Made by a program: the position numbers and the translations under genes
Notes under the pieces: generated by a model
What the model saw: only the letters and a program-made list of their open reading frames with translations
Told to the model about the DNA's origin: nothing
The model's database searches: none
Assembly (NCBI GenBank): GCA_900315525.1
Contig: OMZO01000001.1
Location: 124,001-188,000 of the forward strand
Direction of reading: 5' to 3'
From: an uncultured Prevotella sp.
GTDB taxonomy: Bacteria; Bacteroidota; Bacteroidia; Bacteroidales; Bacteroidaceae
DNA length: 64,000 nt
Shown: positions 17,434-26,135 of the stretch, one piece after another
Position numbering within the stretch: position 1 is the first letter of the stretch
How the letters are laid out: each line of letters opens with the position of its first letter

Positions 17434-19677
17434 TTAGAACTGCATGTTCAACGTGATCGTAGCCTTATACTGCTTGCCGCCCTTGGTATAGACGAGCACG
17501 GGCTTCACCACGTATTTCGTGCCGGCCTTGCTCACACCGAAACGGTGACCGTAAGTGAGCGTGAAGCTGTCTTTATCGTACTCCACATAGACGGGAGCCG
17601 TATCACCCCAGTTGTCGAGATCGCCCTTGGCATTACACCAGAAGCCGACATTGGCCGTATATTGATAGGTGATCTTTCCATCGGACTGAATAAGTCCGAG
17701 GGCTACCTTGCCCTCTGCGGGCTCTGCTGTCTGCCCTGCGGCGATAGGCAGTGTGGCTCCGCTGAGAACAGAAGGCTGCATCACGAAGGCCTGAGCCATT
17801 TTCTTCAGGTCGCTGCCCTGCAACTGGATACTCCCCTGGATATAGTCTTCGGAAGCAGCATTGCACTTCACGTCGAAGGTGAAAGCGACATCTGCAGGAT
17901 CCTTGGTCTCGTCGATAGAGAAGTTGCCGTAGAGGTCGGTACCATCGATCTTGAAGCGATAGGGGCACTGCATATCGGTCTCCTCCTTGTCGTCCCAAGG
18001 GCATTGGCGATAACTCTTCGGAGCGCCCTGTACGACGAGATAGAGCATCTTGGTCTTGGCAGGTACAGTATAGGTAGCCGTACCCTTGGCATCAGTAAGG
18101 TTCATCTTGCTATAGTCACGGCTACCATCTTCCTTGATCGCTACGAAACCATAGGCGATGGCCTGATCGCTACCCACCTTATTATAAGTAGAGGTATTGC
18201 CTACTACCTGGAAGTCGCCATTAACCTGATTACCAGGATCGGCATCGGGTAGTTTGCTACCAGCCTTCAGAGCCTCCATATTCACGGTCACCTTGGTGCC
18301 GGCAGCAGGCACTTCGAGGTTAATCACGTTGAAACCAGTGGGCTGCGGACACTGCTCGTAGCTAATCTGATAGTAACCATCCTGGTTGTAGAGCGTGGTC
18401 TTATAGAGCGTGTTCTGGTTCGTGAAATAGCTGCGTGTGCCGTCGAAGTCGAAAGTGACACAGCGCTGGGCATAAGCGAAGAGTTGCTTCTTGTAGTTCT
18501 CATAGTTGACACCGAAGATGCGCATATAAGCGCCTGAAGCATCCTCAGGATATTTCGACTCGTTCCAGATGCGGCCTAAGGTCTTGTCGCCGTGGAGCTC
18601 TGTCCAATAGTACTGCAGATAGTAAGAGGCATAGCGCTGCCACTCATGCTCGAAATGACGATGGCACTGCTGATACCACACTGCGTTCCAGTCGTCGTTG
18701 AGAGCCTGCTGCGGATAGTCCTGATACGACTGCCACTGGGCGCACTGCTCCCAGAAGCCACAACCACCGTTGGAACCCTCGTAGCCGTAGCGATAGCCCG
18801 ACTTGAAGTCGTTGGCAGCACCGTTCTTCACGTTGTCGCAATAGGTCTGATACTGGAAGGAGTGACCTATCTCATGTCCGATGACACTGCCGACGGGTTT
18901 GCAGGTAGATGGTGTCACCCAGAGGGCGCCAATCACATCATCGTAACCAGAACCCGTTGCCACCCACCATTCGGGTGTCGGGTCGAGTAGATAGATCTCC
19001 ATCTTGTACTGGTCGAGGTAGGACTTGCCCTGACCTGTCACCACCATACCGAGACGGGTGATGTTGGTCTTATAGAACTGCTCTGCCTTCTGCAGCAGGT
19101 CGTCAACATCAACACGGTCTTCCTCCTTCAAGCTGGTGCTGTTGGGATCGTCGCCGAAGTAGGCATCCCAAAACACAAAGAAGTGCTCACTCTGCTTAGA
19201 GCGGAACCATGACCACTTGGCATCGTTGCGCAGCATGTCAAAGTTGAACTCTTTTGGTTTATAGTACTTGTCAAAGTCCTTCACCTGGCTCTGATCCATG
19301 ATTTCGACAGTCGTCGGGGCCTGCGTCACCTTTAGGTTGGTGCTGGCCGTGCCGCTGCTCACCTTGATATTAGCCACACGAGGCTGCTTCGTGGTGTTCT
19401 TCGTCATCTCGAACGAGAGTTTCTCGCTGGCACCGCCAGTGCCCTTGCCGCTGACGAGCTTCAGCCATTCGCCCCCATTCTCGACGGTGGCCGTCCAGAT
19501 GGTGCGCGATGAGACGGTCAGACTATAGAAGGTGGCATCACACTCCACGTTGACCTCGGTCTCGCTGAGTGTCGGAGCCACAGCTGTTGTACTATCGCCA
19601 TCACTACTGTTACAAGCAGCAAAGACCGTTGTGGCTAACAGCAAAAGCAGGTATTTGAAATAATTCTTAGTCATCAT
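17434..19677 (-). CDS. BACON-DUF6055-DUF4859 surface metallopeptidase lipoprotein
   Basis: A 747-residue lipoprotein (lipobox TTVFAAC, Cys22). Domains in order: a BACON domain (about 35-125; NVECDATFYSLTVSSRTIWTA and LKVTQAP), a DUF6055 peptidase-like domain with HEIGHSFQYQ (His268, Glu269, His272), a beta-rich middle, and a C-terminal DUF4859 module (about 600-747; GFWCNAKGDLDNWGD, ending ATITLNMQF). The same C-terminal module occurs three times in the upstream surface lipoprotein, so the peptidase probably carries a copy of the PUL's ligand-binding unit. BACON domains act as spacers or mucin/glycan binders. Last gene of the GH127-SusC-SusD operon; a stem-loop precedes it and a terminator follows it. 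Likely cuts the polypeptide of a glycoprotein captured at the surface (inference). Confidence 0.75.
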   Translation of the reverse strand: MMTKNYFKYLLLLLATTVFAACNSSDGDSTTAVAPTLSETEVNVECDATFYSLTVSSRTIWTATVENGGEWLKLVSGKGTGGASEKLSFEMTKNTTKQPRVANIKVSSGTASTNLKVTQAPTTVEIMDQSQVKDFDKYYKPKEFNFDMLRNDAKWSWFRSKQSEHFFVFWDAYFGDDPNSTSLKEEDRVDVDDLLQKAEQFYKTNITRLGMVVTGQGKSYLDQYKMEIYLLDPTPEWWVATGSGYDDVIGALWVTPSTCKPVGSVIGHEIGHSFQYQTYCDNVKNGAANDFKSGYRYGYEGSNGGCGFWEQCAQWQSYQDYPQQALNDDWNAVWYQQCHRHFEHEWQRYASYYLQYYWTELHGDKTLGRIWNESKYPEDASGAYMRIFGVNYENYKKQLFAYAQRCVTFDFDGTRSYFTNQNTLYKTTLYNQDGYYQISYEQCPQPTGFNVINLEVPAAGTKVTVNMEALKAGSKLPDADPGNQVNGDFQVVGNTSTYNKVGSDQAIAYGFVAIKEDGSRDYSKMNLTDAKGTATYTVPAKTKMLYLVVQGAPKSYRQCPWDDKEETDMQCPYRFKIDGTDLYGNFSIDETKDPADVAFTFDVKCNAASEDYIQGSIQLQGSDLKKMAQAFVMQPSVLSGATLPIAAGQTAEPAEGKVALGLIQSDGKITYQYTANVGFWCNAKGDLDNWGDTAPVYVEYDKDSFTLTYGHRFGVSKAGTKYVVKPVLVYTKGGKQYKATITLNMQF

Positions 19678-19690
19678 ACTTTGTCTATTT

Positions 19691-19735
19691 GGAAAGACGG
19701 AGGGGCGGACTTAATAACTCGCCCCTCCATCCAAA
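19691..19735 (-). other. Intercistronic stem-loop between SGBP and DUF6055 genes
   Basis: GGAGGGGCG (19699-19707) pairs perfectly with CGCCCCTCC (19720-19728), and flanking TTTGGA/TCCAAA extends the foldback. No T run follows, so it is not a standard terminator; it may stabilise or process the upstream susCD-SGBP mRNA, or lower expression of the following gene. Confidence 0.65.
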
Positions 19736-19737
19736 TA

Positions 19738-21246
19738 CTATCTTGTAGCAGCTGCAGCAGTGATATTGAAAGTAATGTTATACGTTGCTGTCACACCGTT
19801 GTACTCGATGATATACTTCGTCTTGATGGTCTGTCCGTTGGGCGAGCAGTTCTCGGGATGGTTGCCGCCGTAGAATGTCAATGCATCTTCAGCAATACCA
19901 AGGAATACGTATGCCACAGACTCTTCGCCATAGCTGACAGGAGCGCCCTCGCCATTGAGCCACCAGCCTGGAGCCTCACCGGTATAGGCAGGTTCGCCGG
20001 TCTCCTCGTTGGCCTTATTGCCAATCTCTCCTACCCACAGCTTCATCTCGCCGCTCTTCAGGGCAGAGAAGATCTGATAGGTGGTCATCTTGAAGCACTG
20101 GCGCAACTCTTCTTTCACATCGAGTTCGTCGGTAGCGCCCCATTCGGCATCGTAAGGCTTCGTCAGGGTGATGTTTTTCTCGATAGAGGCAGGCTCGCCC
20201 TCGGGGGCTGTCTCGGGATCCTCATACGCCTTGATGGTGACGGTGATGATGTTCTCGACAATCTTATTGTTGTACATCGCACTGAAATTGATGGTGACGG
20301 TAGAGCCGGCAGTCATCTGTCCTGGCATCTGACCAATCAGAATCTGACCTTCCTGGAAGGTAGCGAAGACGCTGGCATTGTCGCCCCAAGCACCAGAGAA
20401 GCCCTCCTTGTCGTACCAGAAGCCCGGTGCATCGGCACTGTACTCCTGAGCGTAAGAACCGTCGGCATTGGTGCAAACCCATGCTACATCAGCCCATGAG
20501 CCTGCTCCGAGAGCAGAGAGAGCAGCATCGGCATCGAAGCCCTCAACAGCAACGGTAGCGTAAGTATCGTTAGGAGCAGTCTCGAGCGTCAGTTTGTTGG
20601 AAGCGACAACCGTGGCCTTCACCTCGCCTCGCTCACGACCAATGGCCGTGATGACGATGGCTACACGCTTGTCCTGATACTTCAGGGCCTCGATGAACTT
20701 CACCTCCTGATCGGCTACGAGGTGGCCGGGATACTGACCTACGTGGAAGATGCCTTCACCACCTTCAGTGTATTCGAACTCTGCGAAGACCATGGCCTCG
20801 TCGCCCCAGTTCTTCACGTTGCCGTCCTTGTCCCACCAGTGACCCCAGTAGGCACCAGAGTTGGAGGAGGTCATATTGTCGGCATGGGTAGAGCCCTCGA
20901 TAGCAAAGCCTGTCACGTCTGCACCGCCGTCTCCGTTGAGCGCTGTTCCTAAGGCATCCTTCGAGATGCCCAGCTCGCTGGCAATCTTGTCCATATCAAT
21001 CTTCACGTCGCCACCGTCATAGGAGTTGCCACTGATGAAAAACTCTACGGTATAGTTCAGGATCAGGTCGGCATCGATGCGCTCACGCTGCTGGCGCTTG
21101 ATCTCCTCCTGACGCTCCATCTCGGCAATCTCATCATCCGTCAGGGTGTGAGGTCCCCAGAAATCTTTGTTGTCTCCGCAGCTGCTGAAGAAGGCCGAAG
21201 AGCCGGCAATCAGCAGTCCGCTCAGGATATATGATAACTTTTTCAT
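19738..21246 (-). CDS. Surface lipoprotein with three DUF4859-type repeats (SGBP)
   Basis: A 502-residue lipoprotein (lipobox FFSSC, Cys23) in the SusE/SGBP position right after SusD. After a charged helix (EIAEMERQEEIKRQQRERIDAD) come three repeats of about 130-150 residues, each with the core W(x)nDG/NG..WGD/YGE followed by a beta strand and an IGQxPG/GGNHPE turn: GHWWDKDGNVKNWGDEAMVF, GFWYDKEGFSGAWGDNASVF and GWWLNGEGAPVSYGEESVAY. The repeats match DUF4859, found in Prevotella/Bacteroides PUL proteins; a fourth copy ends the next gene. By position it should bind the glycan or glycoprotein at the cell surface and hand it to SusCD. Aromatic residues in the cores could be the binding platform. 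Specificity unknown. Confidence 0.75.
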   Translation of the reverse strand: MKKLSYILSGLLIAGSSAFFSSCGDNKDFWGPHTLTDDEIAEMERQEEIKRQQRERIDADLILNYTVEFFISGNSYDGGDVKIDMDKIASELGISKDALGTALNGDGGADVTGFAIEGSTHADNMTSSNSGAYWGHWWDKDGNVKNWGDEAMVFAEFEYTEGGEGIFHVGQYPGHLVADQEVKFIEALKYQDKRVAIVITAIGRERGEVKATVVASNKLTLETAPNDTYATVAVEGFDADAALSALGAGSWADVAWVCTNADGSYAQEYSADAPGFWYDKEGFSGAWGDNASVFATFQEGQILIGQMPGQMTAGSTVTINFSAMYNNKIVENIITVTIKAYEDPETAPEGEPASIEKNITLTKPYDAEWGATDELDVKEELRQCFKMTTYQIFSALKSGEMKLWVGEIGNKANEETGEPAYTGEAPGWWLNGEGAPVSYGEESVAYVFLGIAEDALTFYGGNHPENCSPNGQTIKTKYIIEYNGVTATYNITFNITAAAATR

Positions 21247-21296
21247 AATCGTCTTTCTTAATAATTATTCACTATTCACTATTCCCTATTCACTTT
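21247..21296. repeat. Short tandem repeat between SusD and SGBP genes
   Basis: The 50-bp spacer contains three to four imperfect copies of CTATTCAC (ATTCACTATTCACTATTCCC and so on). It is AT-rich, with no stem-loop or promoter seen. Confidence 0.5.
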
Positions 21297-23027
21297 TTAA
21301 TTCGCTCCGGGATAACCGGGATTCTGCTTCAGCGAGATGTTGGCCTTCATCGCCTCGTTGGGGATAGAGAAGATGGTGTAGGTGGTCTCCGAGGTGGCAT
21401 CCTTGCAGAACCACGACTTACCGTTCCATACGCTACGCCCGTCCTTCATCTTGAAGCGGATCAGGTCCTGACGACGGTGCAGCTCACAGCAGAACTCCCA
21501 TCCGAGGTCGTCGAGCAGACCGCCCAGTTCGATGTCGGAACCACCCTCGAAGGTCGTCACGTGGGTTGACCAGTCGGTGTAGCCGGAGGTGGCATCCTCG
21601 GGCACGGTGTATTCATCGTGACCATACTGATAGACAGAGCCGCCTTCGAGGTCAGCCACCGTACGGGTAGCCTTGGCCACGTTGGAGCCGAAGCTGCGCT
21701 GGCGAACCTGTGTGACGAGTTGGGCAGCGGTCTCCTTGTCACGTCCAAGACGGAGCAGGCACTCGGCCTTCATCATCAGTGCGTCGGCATAGCGGAACAC
21801 GGCGAAGTCGTCGGAGGTCGTACCGTCGTCGGTGCCGCCCACAATCTCATACTTGTGCAGGCGATAGCCCTCCTGCTGGTAGGCACCGGGCTTGTCGATG
21901 GAGTGTACGTTCAGGTTGTAGGTCAGGATACCCGTACCTGTCCAGTCGTCAGCCTCGAACATGATGGGGTTGTCCTTGTCGCCATTGGGGATATAGGTAT
22001 CACCCTGCTTCAGGGCCTTATACTGTGGACCGCCAGCCCAGGTGTCGGCCAGACGACCGTCGGCTGCATCGTAGGTGCGGATCCACTGGGGGATACCACA
22101 GCTGCCGTTATAGCCGGGAGCGGTAGAGCCGTAGGCCTCGATACCCGACTGCGGGAAGCAGTAGCTCTGCAGACCGAACTGCACGGTATGGGTACGGTCG
22201 CCAGGGATGACGAAGATAATCTCGGGATTGCCCGTGAGGTCCTCCTTGAAACAGTCCTTGTAGTTGGCGGCGAGGCTGTACTTGCCGCTGTTGATGATGC
22301 TCTCCACCTCGGCCAGACATTTCTCGTAGCCGTCGTTATCACTGGTGCCCAGATAGACGTTCTTGTTCAGATAGAGTTTGGCAAGAGCCATCGAGCAGGC
22401 GTACTTGTTGCCATAGCCATAGAAGTCATCGTCGCCGATGCCGGCCTTGGCCTCTGTGAACTCCGTGACGAGGAAGTTGTACATCTCCTCGGGGGTCACC
22501 TGCTGCGGCAGATAGCCGGGCTCCACATTCTGCGTGGTCTGCAGGGGCACGTTGCGGAACATATCAAAGAGGTGATAGTAGAACATCGCGCGGAAGAAGC
22601 GGGCGTGGGCCAGGCTCTGCTGTGTAGAGGGGTTGGCCGGGTCGATGGCGTCGATCACCTTGTTGGCATAGCCGATGCCGCGATAGGCAATCTGCCAGGG
22701 GTTGTAGATCTGATCCACCGACGGTCCCCAGTTGTGCTTGTGCAGGTTGATGTAGGCATCGCCCCAGCCCACACCGACGCGGGCAGGCACCATATACTGG
22801 TCTGTCGATTCCTCAAGCAGGTGATACATGCCGAACCAGTCCTCCACCAAGTAGCGGTACTGAGCGGTGGCAGCGCCGAGCAGCAGAGAGAGGTCGGTCT
22901 CGTTGGAGAGGTCGATGTTCGACTCATTGAGGTCGCTGTATAGCGTCTCCTCAAGATCCGTACAGGATGAAAGGCTGATGCTTCCTGCTGCAAAGGCAAT
23001 CAGTACCTTGTTGAATATCTTTTTCAT
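21297..23027 (-). CDS. SusD-like outer-membrane glycan-binding lipoprotein
   Basis: A 576-residue SusD/RagB family lipoprotein (lipobox SLSSC, Cys22). The N-terminal TPR-like region (GIGYANKVIDAIDPANPSTQ, ARFFRAMFYYHLFDMF, GNVPLQT-like FRNVPLQTTQNVEPG) and the C-terminal AVFRYADALMMKAECLLRLGR and WEFCCELHRRQDLIRF blocks are diagnostic. It forms the lid of the SusC transporter encoded just upstream (15 bp away). Part of the operator-controlled GH127-SusC-SusD-SGBP-peptidase operon. Confidence 0.95.
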   Translation of the reverse strand: MKKIFNKVLIAFAAGSISLSSCTDLEETLYSDLNESNIDLSNETDLSLLLGAATAQYRYLVEDWFGMYHLLEESTDQYMVPARVGVGWGDAYINLHKHNWGPSVDQIYNPWQIAYRGIGYANKVIDAIDPANPSTQQSLAHARFFRAMFYYHLFDMFRNVPLQTTQNVEPGYLPQQVTPEEMYNFLVTEFTEAKAGIGDDDFYGYGNKYACSMALAKLYLNKNVYLGTSDNDGYEKCLAEVESIINSGKYSLAANYKDCFKEDLTGNPEIIFVIPGDRTHTVQFGLQSYCFPQSGIEAYGSTAPGYNGSCGIPQWIRTYDAADGRLADTWAGGPQYKALKQGDTYIPNGDKDNPIMFEADDWTGTGILTYNLNVHSIDKPGAYQQEGYRLHKYEIVGGTDDGTTSDDFAVFRYADALMMKAECLLRLGRDKETAAQLVTQVRQRSFGSNVAKATRTVADLEGGSVYQYGHDEYTVPEDATSGYTDWSTHVTTFEGGSDIELGGLLDDLGWEFCCELHRRQDLIRFKMKDGRSVWNGKSWFCKDATSETTYTIFSIPNEAMKANISLKQNPGYPGAN

Positions 23028-23042
23028 ATTGCTGTCTCGTTT

Positions 23043-26000
23043 TTAGAAGTTAAGTGAAAGTCCTACGGTATAGCTGCGGGTGGTAGGATACTTGTCGCGG
23101 TAGTCCAGACCAGGCGTCATGAAGTTGTTGTCAACCTCAGGATCCAGACCAGAATAGCCCGTGATGCAGAAGAGGTTGGTGGCGTTGGCATAGATGCGTG
23201 CTTTCTTGATGTACTTGCTCAGAGCACCCTTGGTCTTATAGGTGTAGCCCAGCGTGATGTTGCTCAGTTTCAGGAAGTCACCATTCTCCAGATGGTCACT
23301 CCAGATACCCTGTCCCATCGAGGGGCTAAGGGCCACCATCTTCTGCTGGCCTGTCTCGGCGTCGATATATGGTGTGCCGTCGGTATTGATGGCGGGATGC
23401 AGGTCGGCGGCACTCTTCAGGCGGTTGTAGGCGATTGAGTTGTTCTCGTAGAAAGCGCGCTGTGCGTTCAGGATCTTATAGCCGAGCTGGCTGGTGAACT
23501 GCATCGAGAGGTCGAAGTCCTTGTAGCGGAAGGTGTTGCCCCAGCCGAGGATGAACTTCGGCGAGCCGTTGCCCAGGCGCTGGCGGTTCTCCTGTACGTT
23601 CAGGTTGGCGTTGAACTGCTTCACGGTCCAGCCGCCGTTGCCGTCGCTGGCCTCCACGAGGGCGAAGCCGTCCTTGTCGTAGCCCACGAACTTCAGGCCC
23701 CAGAAATCGCCCAGCGTGCTGCCCACCTCCATGCAGTGCGTGGTGGTAGAGATCGGATCCCAGCTGCCAGCCGAGGGCCACAGCTCCTGGAAGTTGTCGG
23801 TCTCATAGAGGTCGTTGCTCAGCTTGAGCAACTTGTTGGTGTTGTGCGAGCCTGTAAAGGTGGTAGTCCACTCGAAGTCCTTCGTCTGCACAGGGATGGC
23901 CTCGATCATCAGCTCGATACCGGTGTTGCGCATGTCGCCCACGTTCACCAGCGTCTGGCTGTAGAGGTTTGGCGGCATCGGCACGTTGTACCAGAAGAGC
24001 AGGTCGTTGGTGGTCTTGATATAGAAGTCGAGCGAACCGTGGATGCGGTCATTCAGGAAACCGTAGTCGAGACCGAAGTTCCACTCCTTGGTCACCTCCC
24101 ATTTCAGGTCGGGGTTGGGGTTCTGACCTACCTCGAGGGTCTTAATCCACTTGCCGTCCATTGAGAGCACATCGCCATAGCCAGCAAAGTTGTAGATGTT
24201 CTGAGCCAGATAAGAACTTCCCGGTGTGATACCCGTGACACCGAAGCCTACGCGGAGACGCAGGTTGTCGAGCCACGAGCGGGTGCCCTTCATAAACTCC
24301 TCGTTCATGATGTTCCAACCGAGAGAGACAGAGGGGAAGGTGGCCCACTTGTGGTTGTCACCGAACTTCGAACTTCCCTCATGACGAATGCTGACTAGTG
24401 CGTTGTAGCGGTCGGCATAGCCGTAGCTGACACGTCCGAAGAAACCTACCAGTTTGTTGTCATTCCTGTAGCTGCCCATTGAGGCGTGATGATCCTTGTC
24501 AGTCAGGAACGAGCCGTTACCCAGATTGTTCCAGAGGAAAGCTGTGGTAGAGAAGTCCGTGTTAGAGGCATTGAAGCCGTCGTATTCATTATAGAGGTAA
24601 CTGTAGCCCACGATGGCGTTGAAGCGGTGGTCGTTCCACTGGGCATCGTAGCGCGAGGTCAGTTCGAGGTTCTTGTTGACGCTGTAGTCTGAGCTCTTGC
24701 CAGCCGAGCCGTTGTAGCCCTGGCGCACGATAGAATAGTGAGTCGGCGACGTCCAGTTCTCACCGTCGGCAGAGGTCTCGCCCCATGAGAGCATCAGGTT
24801 GGTCTTCCAGCCTTTGATTGGCTCCACGGTGACGTTGCCCACTAACTGCGAGAAGCGGATGCGGGTATTGCCGTAGGCCTCGTTCTGCAACTCAACAGGG
24901 TTGTAGTACTGCAGCTTATTGAAGTTCTCGTAATAGCTGCCGTCCTGATTATAGATAGGCTCCGACGGGTTGCGGATGACGGCCTGCCGATAGGCGTAGT
25001 TGGCATCGGTATTCGTGTATTTCTGACGGGTCACGAGCGCATTGACATTAAATTTCAGGATGTCGTCCCATACAAACTGGGTATAGTCGAGCTGCATCTT
25101 GAAGTTCTCATTGTCGGTATTGCGGATGATACCCTCCTCCTTAGCATAGCTCACGTTGGCCGAGTAGGTGGCATTCTTCGTACCGCCGCTGATGTGCAGG
25201 TCGTGGTTGTGCTTGAAACCGGCCTTACGCGAGATGGCCTTCAGCCAGTCGGTGTCGTAGCCCAGATAGTCTTGGGCGGTCTTGCCGTAGATGATGTCAT
25301 GGGTATCCATAAAGTCGGCAGTCTTAGCCCACTTTGAGAACGTTACGTAACCATTGTATGTCACTGATGCAGGTGTGTCGCGCTTACCGGTCTTGGTGGT
25401 GATGATGATCACACCGTTGGCACCGCGCGTACCGTAGATAGCGGCAGCAGAAGCGTCTTTCAGCACGTCGATAGAGGCGATGTTCTCTGGAGCCACCGTG
25501 GTCAGGTCGCCCTCGATGCCATCCACCAGGATGAGCGGTGTAAGGCTGCCCACGAGGGTCGTAATACCACGCAGACGGATAGAAGAGGTGGCAGTAGGAC
25601 TACCACTGGCGTTGACCACCGTCAGACCGGCAATCTTACCTTTCACGAGTTCTGCGGCATCGCCGATCTTACCTGCGTTGAAGTCCTCGGCCTTCACAGA
25701 GGCGACAGCAGAGGTAACATCACCCTTGCGCTGGGTGCCGTAACCGATGACGACAACCTCATTCAGCAGGGCATTGTCTTCCTGGAGTGTCACATCGCCG
25801 CCTGCCTTAATCTCCTGGGCGGTGAAACCGATGTAGCTGACAACAAGCGTTGCATTGCGGTTAGCAACTCTGAGAGAGTAGTTACCGTCGAAGTCGGTAA
25901 CCGTTGCGTTCTTGGTGCCCTTCTCAGTCACCGTGGCGCCGATGATCGGCTCGCCCTTGGCGTCCTTGACAACACCCTTCACTAAAACTCCTTGCTGAGT

Positions 26001-26090
26001 GACCTCAGCAACGGCTGGAGAAGTGCTTTCTGTGGCCTGTGCGCCAAGAGCGCCGCCCAGCAAAAGCAAACATAAGAAATGTTTCTTCAT
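23043..26090 (-). CDS. SusC-like TonB-dependent outer-membrane transporter
   Basis: A 1015-residue SusC/RagA protein. A signal peptide (LLLLGGALGAQA) is followed by a carboxypeptidase-regulatory-like domain (GVVKDAKGEPIIGATVTEKG), the TonB plug (LNEVVVIGYGTQRKGDVTSA, then NIASIDVLKDASAAAIYGTR), and a long beta-barrel ending SYTVGLSLNF. There is no STN domain, so it does not signal to an ECF sigma factor; regulation is more likely through the HTCS. It imports oligosaccharides or glycopeptides released at the surface, together with SusD. The 45-bp gap behind the GH127 gene has no promoter, so the two are cotranscribed. Confidence 0.95.
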   Translation of the reverse strand: MKKHFLCLLLLGGALGAQATESTSPAVAEVTQQGVLVKGVVKDAKGEPIIGATVTEKGTKNATVTDFDGNYSLRVANRNATLVVSYIGFTAQEIKAGGDVTLQEDNALLNEVVVIGYGTQRKGDVTSAVASVKAEDFNAGKIGDAAELVKGKIAGLTVVNASGSPTATSSIRLRGITTLVGSLTPLILVDGIEGDLTTVAPENIASIDVLKDASAAAIYGTRGANGVIIITTKTGKRDTPASVTYNGYVTFSKWAKTADFMDTHDIIYGKTAQDYLGYDTDWLKAISRKAGFKHNHDLHISGGTKNATYSANVSYAKEEGIIRNTDNENFKMQLDYTQFVWDDILKFNVNALVTRQKYTNTDANYAYRQAVIRNPSEPIYNQDGSYYENFNKLQYYNPVELQNEAYGNTRIRFSQLVGNVTVEPIKGWKTNLMLSWGETSADGENWTSPTHYSIVRQGYNGSAGKSSDYSVNKNLELTSRYDAQWNDHRFNAIVGYSYLYNEYDGFNASNTDFSTTAFLWNNLGNGSFLTDKDHHASMGSYRNDNKLVGFFGRVSYGYADRYNALVSIRHEGSSKFGDNHKWATFPSVSLGWNIMNEEFMKGTRSWLDNLRLRVGFGVTGITPGSSYLAQNIYNFAGYGDVLSMDGKWIKTLEVGQNPNPDLKWEVTKEWNFGLDYGFLNDRIHGSLDFYIKTTNDLLFWYNVPMPPNLYSQTLVNVGDMRNTGIELMIEAIPVQTKDFEWTTTFTGSHNTNKLLKLSNDLYETDNFQELWPSAGSWDPISTTTHCMEVGSTLGDFWGLKFVGYDKDGFALVEASDGNGGWTVKQFNANLNVQENRQRLGNGSPKFILGWGNTFRYKDFDLSMQFTSQLGYKILNAQRAFYENNSIAYNRLKSAADLHPAINTDGTPYIDAETGQQKMVALSPSMGQGIWSDHLENGDFLKLSNITLGYTYKTKGALSKYIKKARIYANATNLFCITGYSGLDPEVDNNFMTPGLDYRDKYPTTRSYTVGLSLNF

Positions 26091-26135
26091 ACCAAATTGT
26101 TTTTTAGGTTTGTTAATGTTTTATGTTATAATGAA

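Noticed and set aside
21618-22943. 441-codon plus-strand frame opposite SusD
   Set aside because: Val/Leu/Gly/His-rich composition typical of an antisense frame of a GC-balanced gene; SusD motifs are clear on the other strand.
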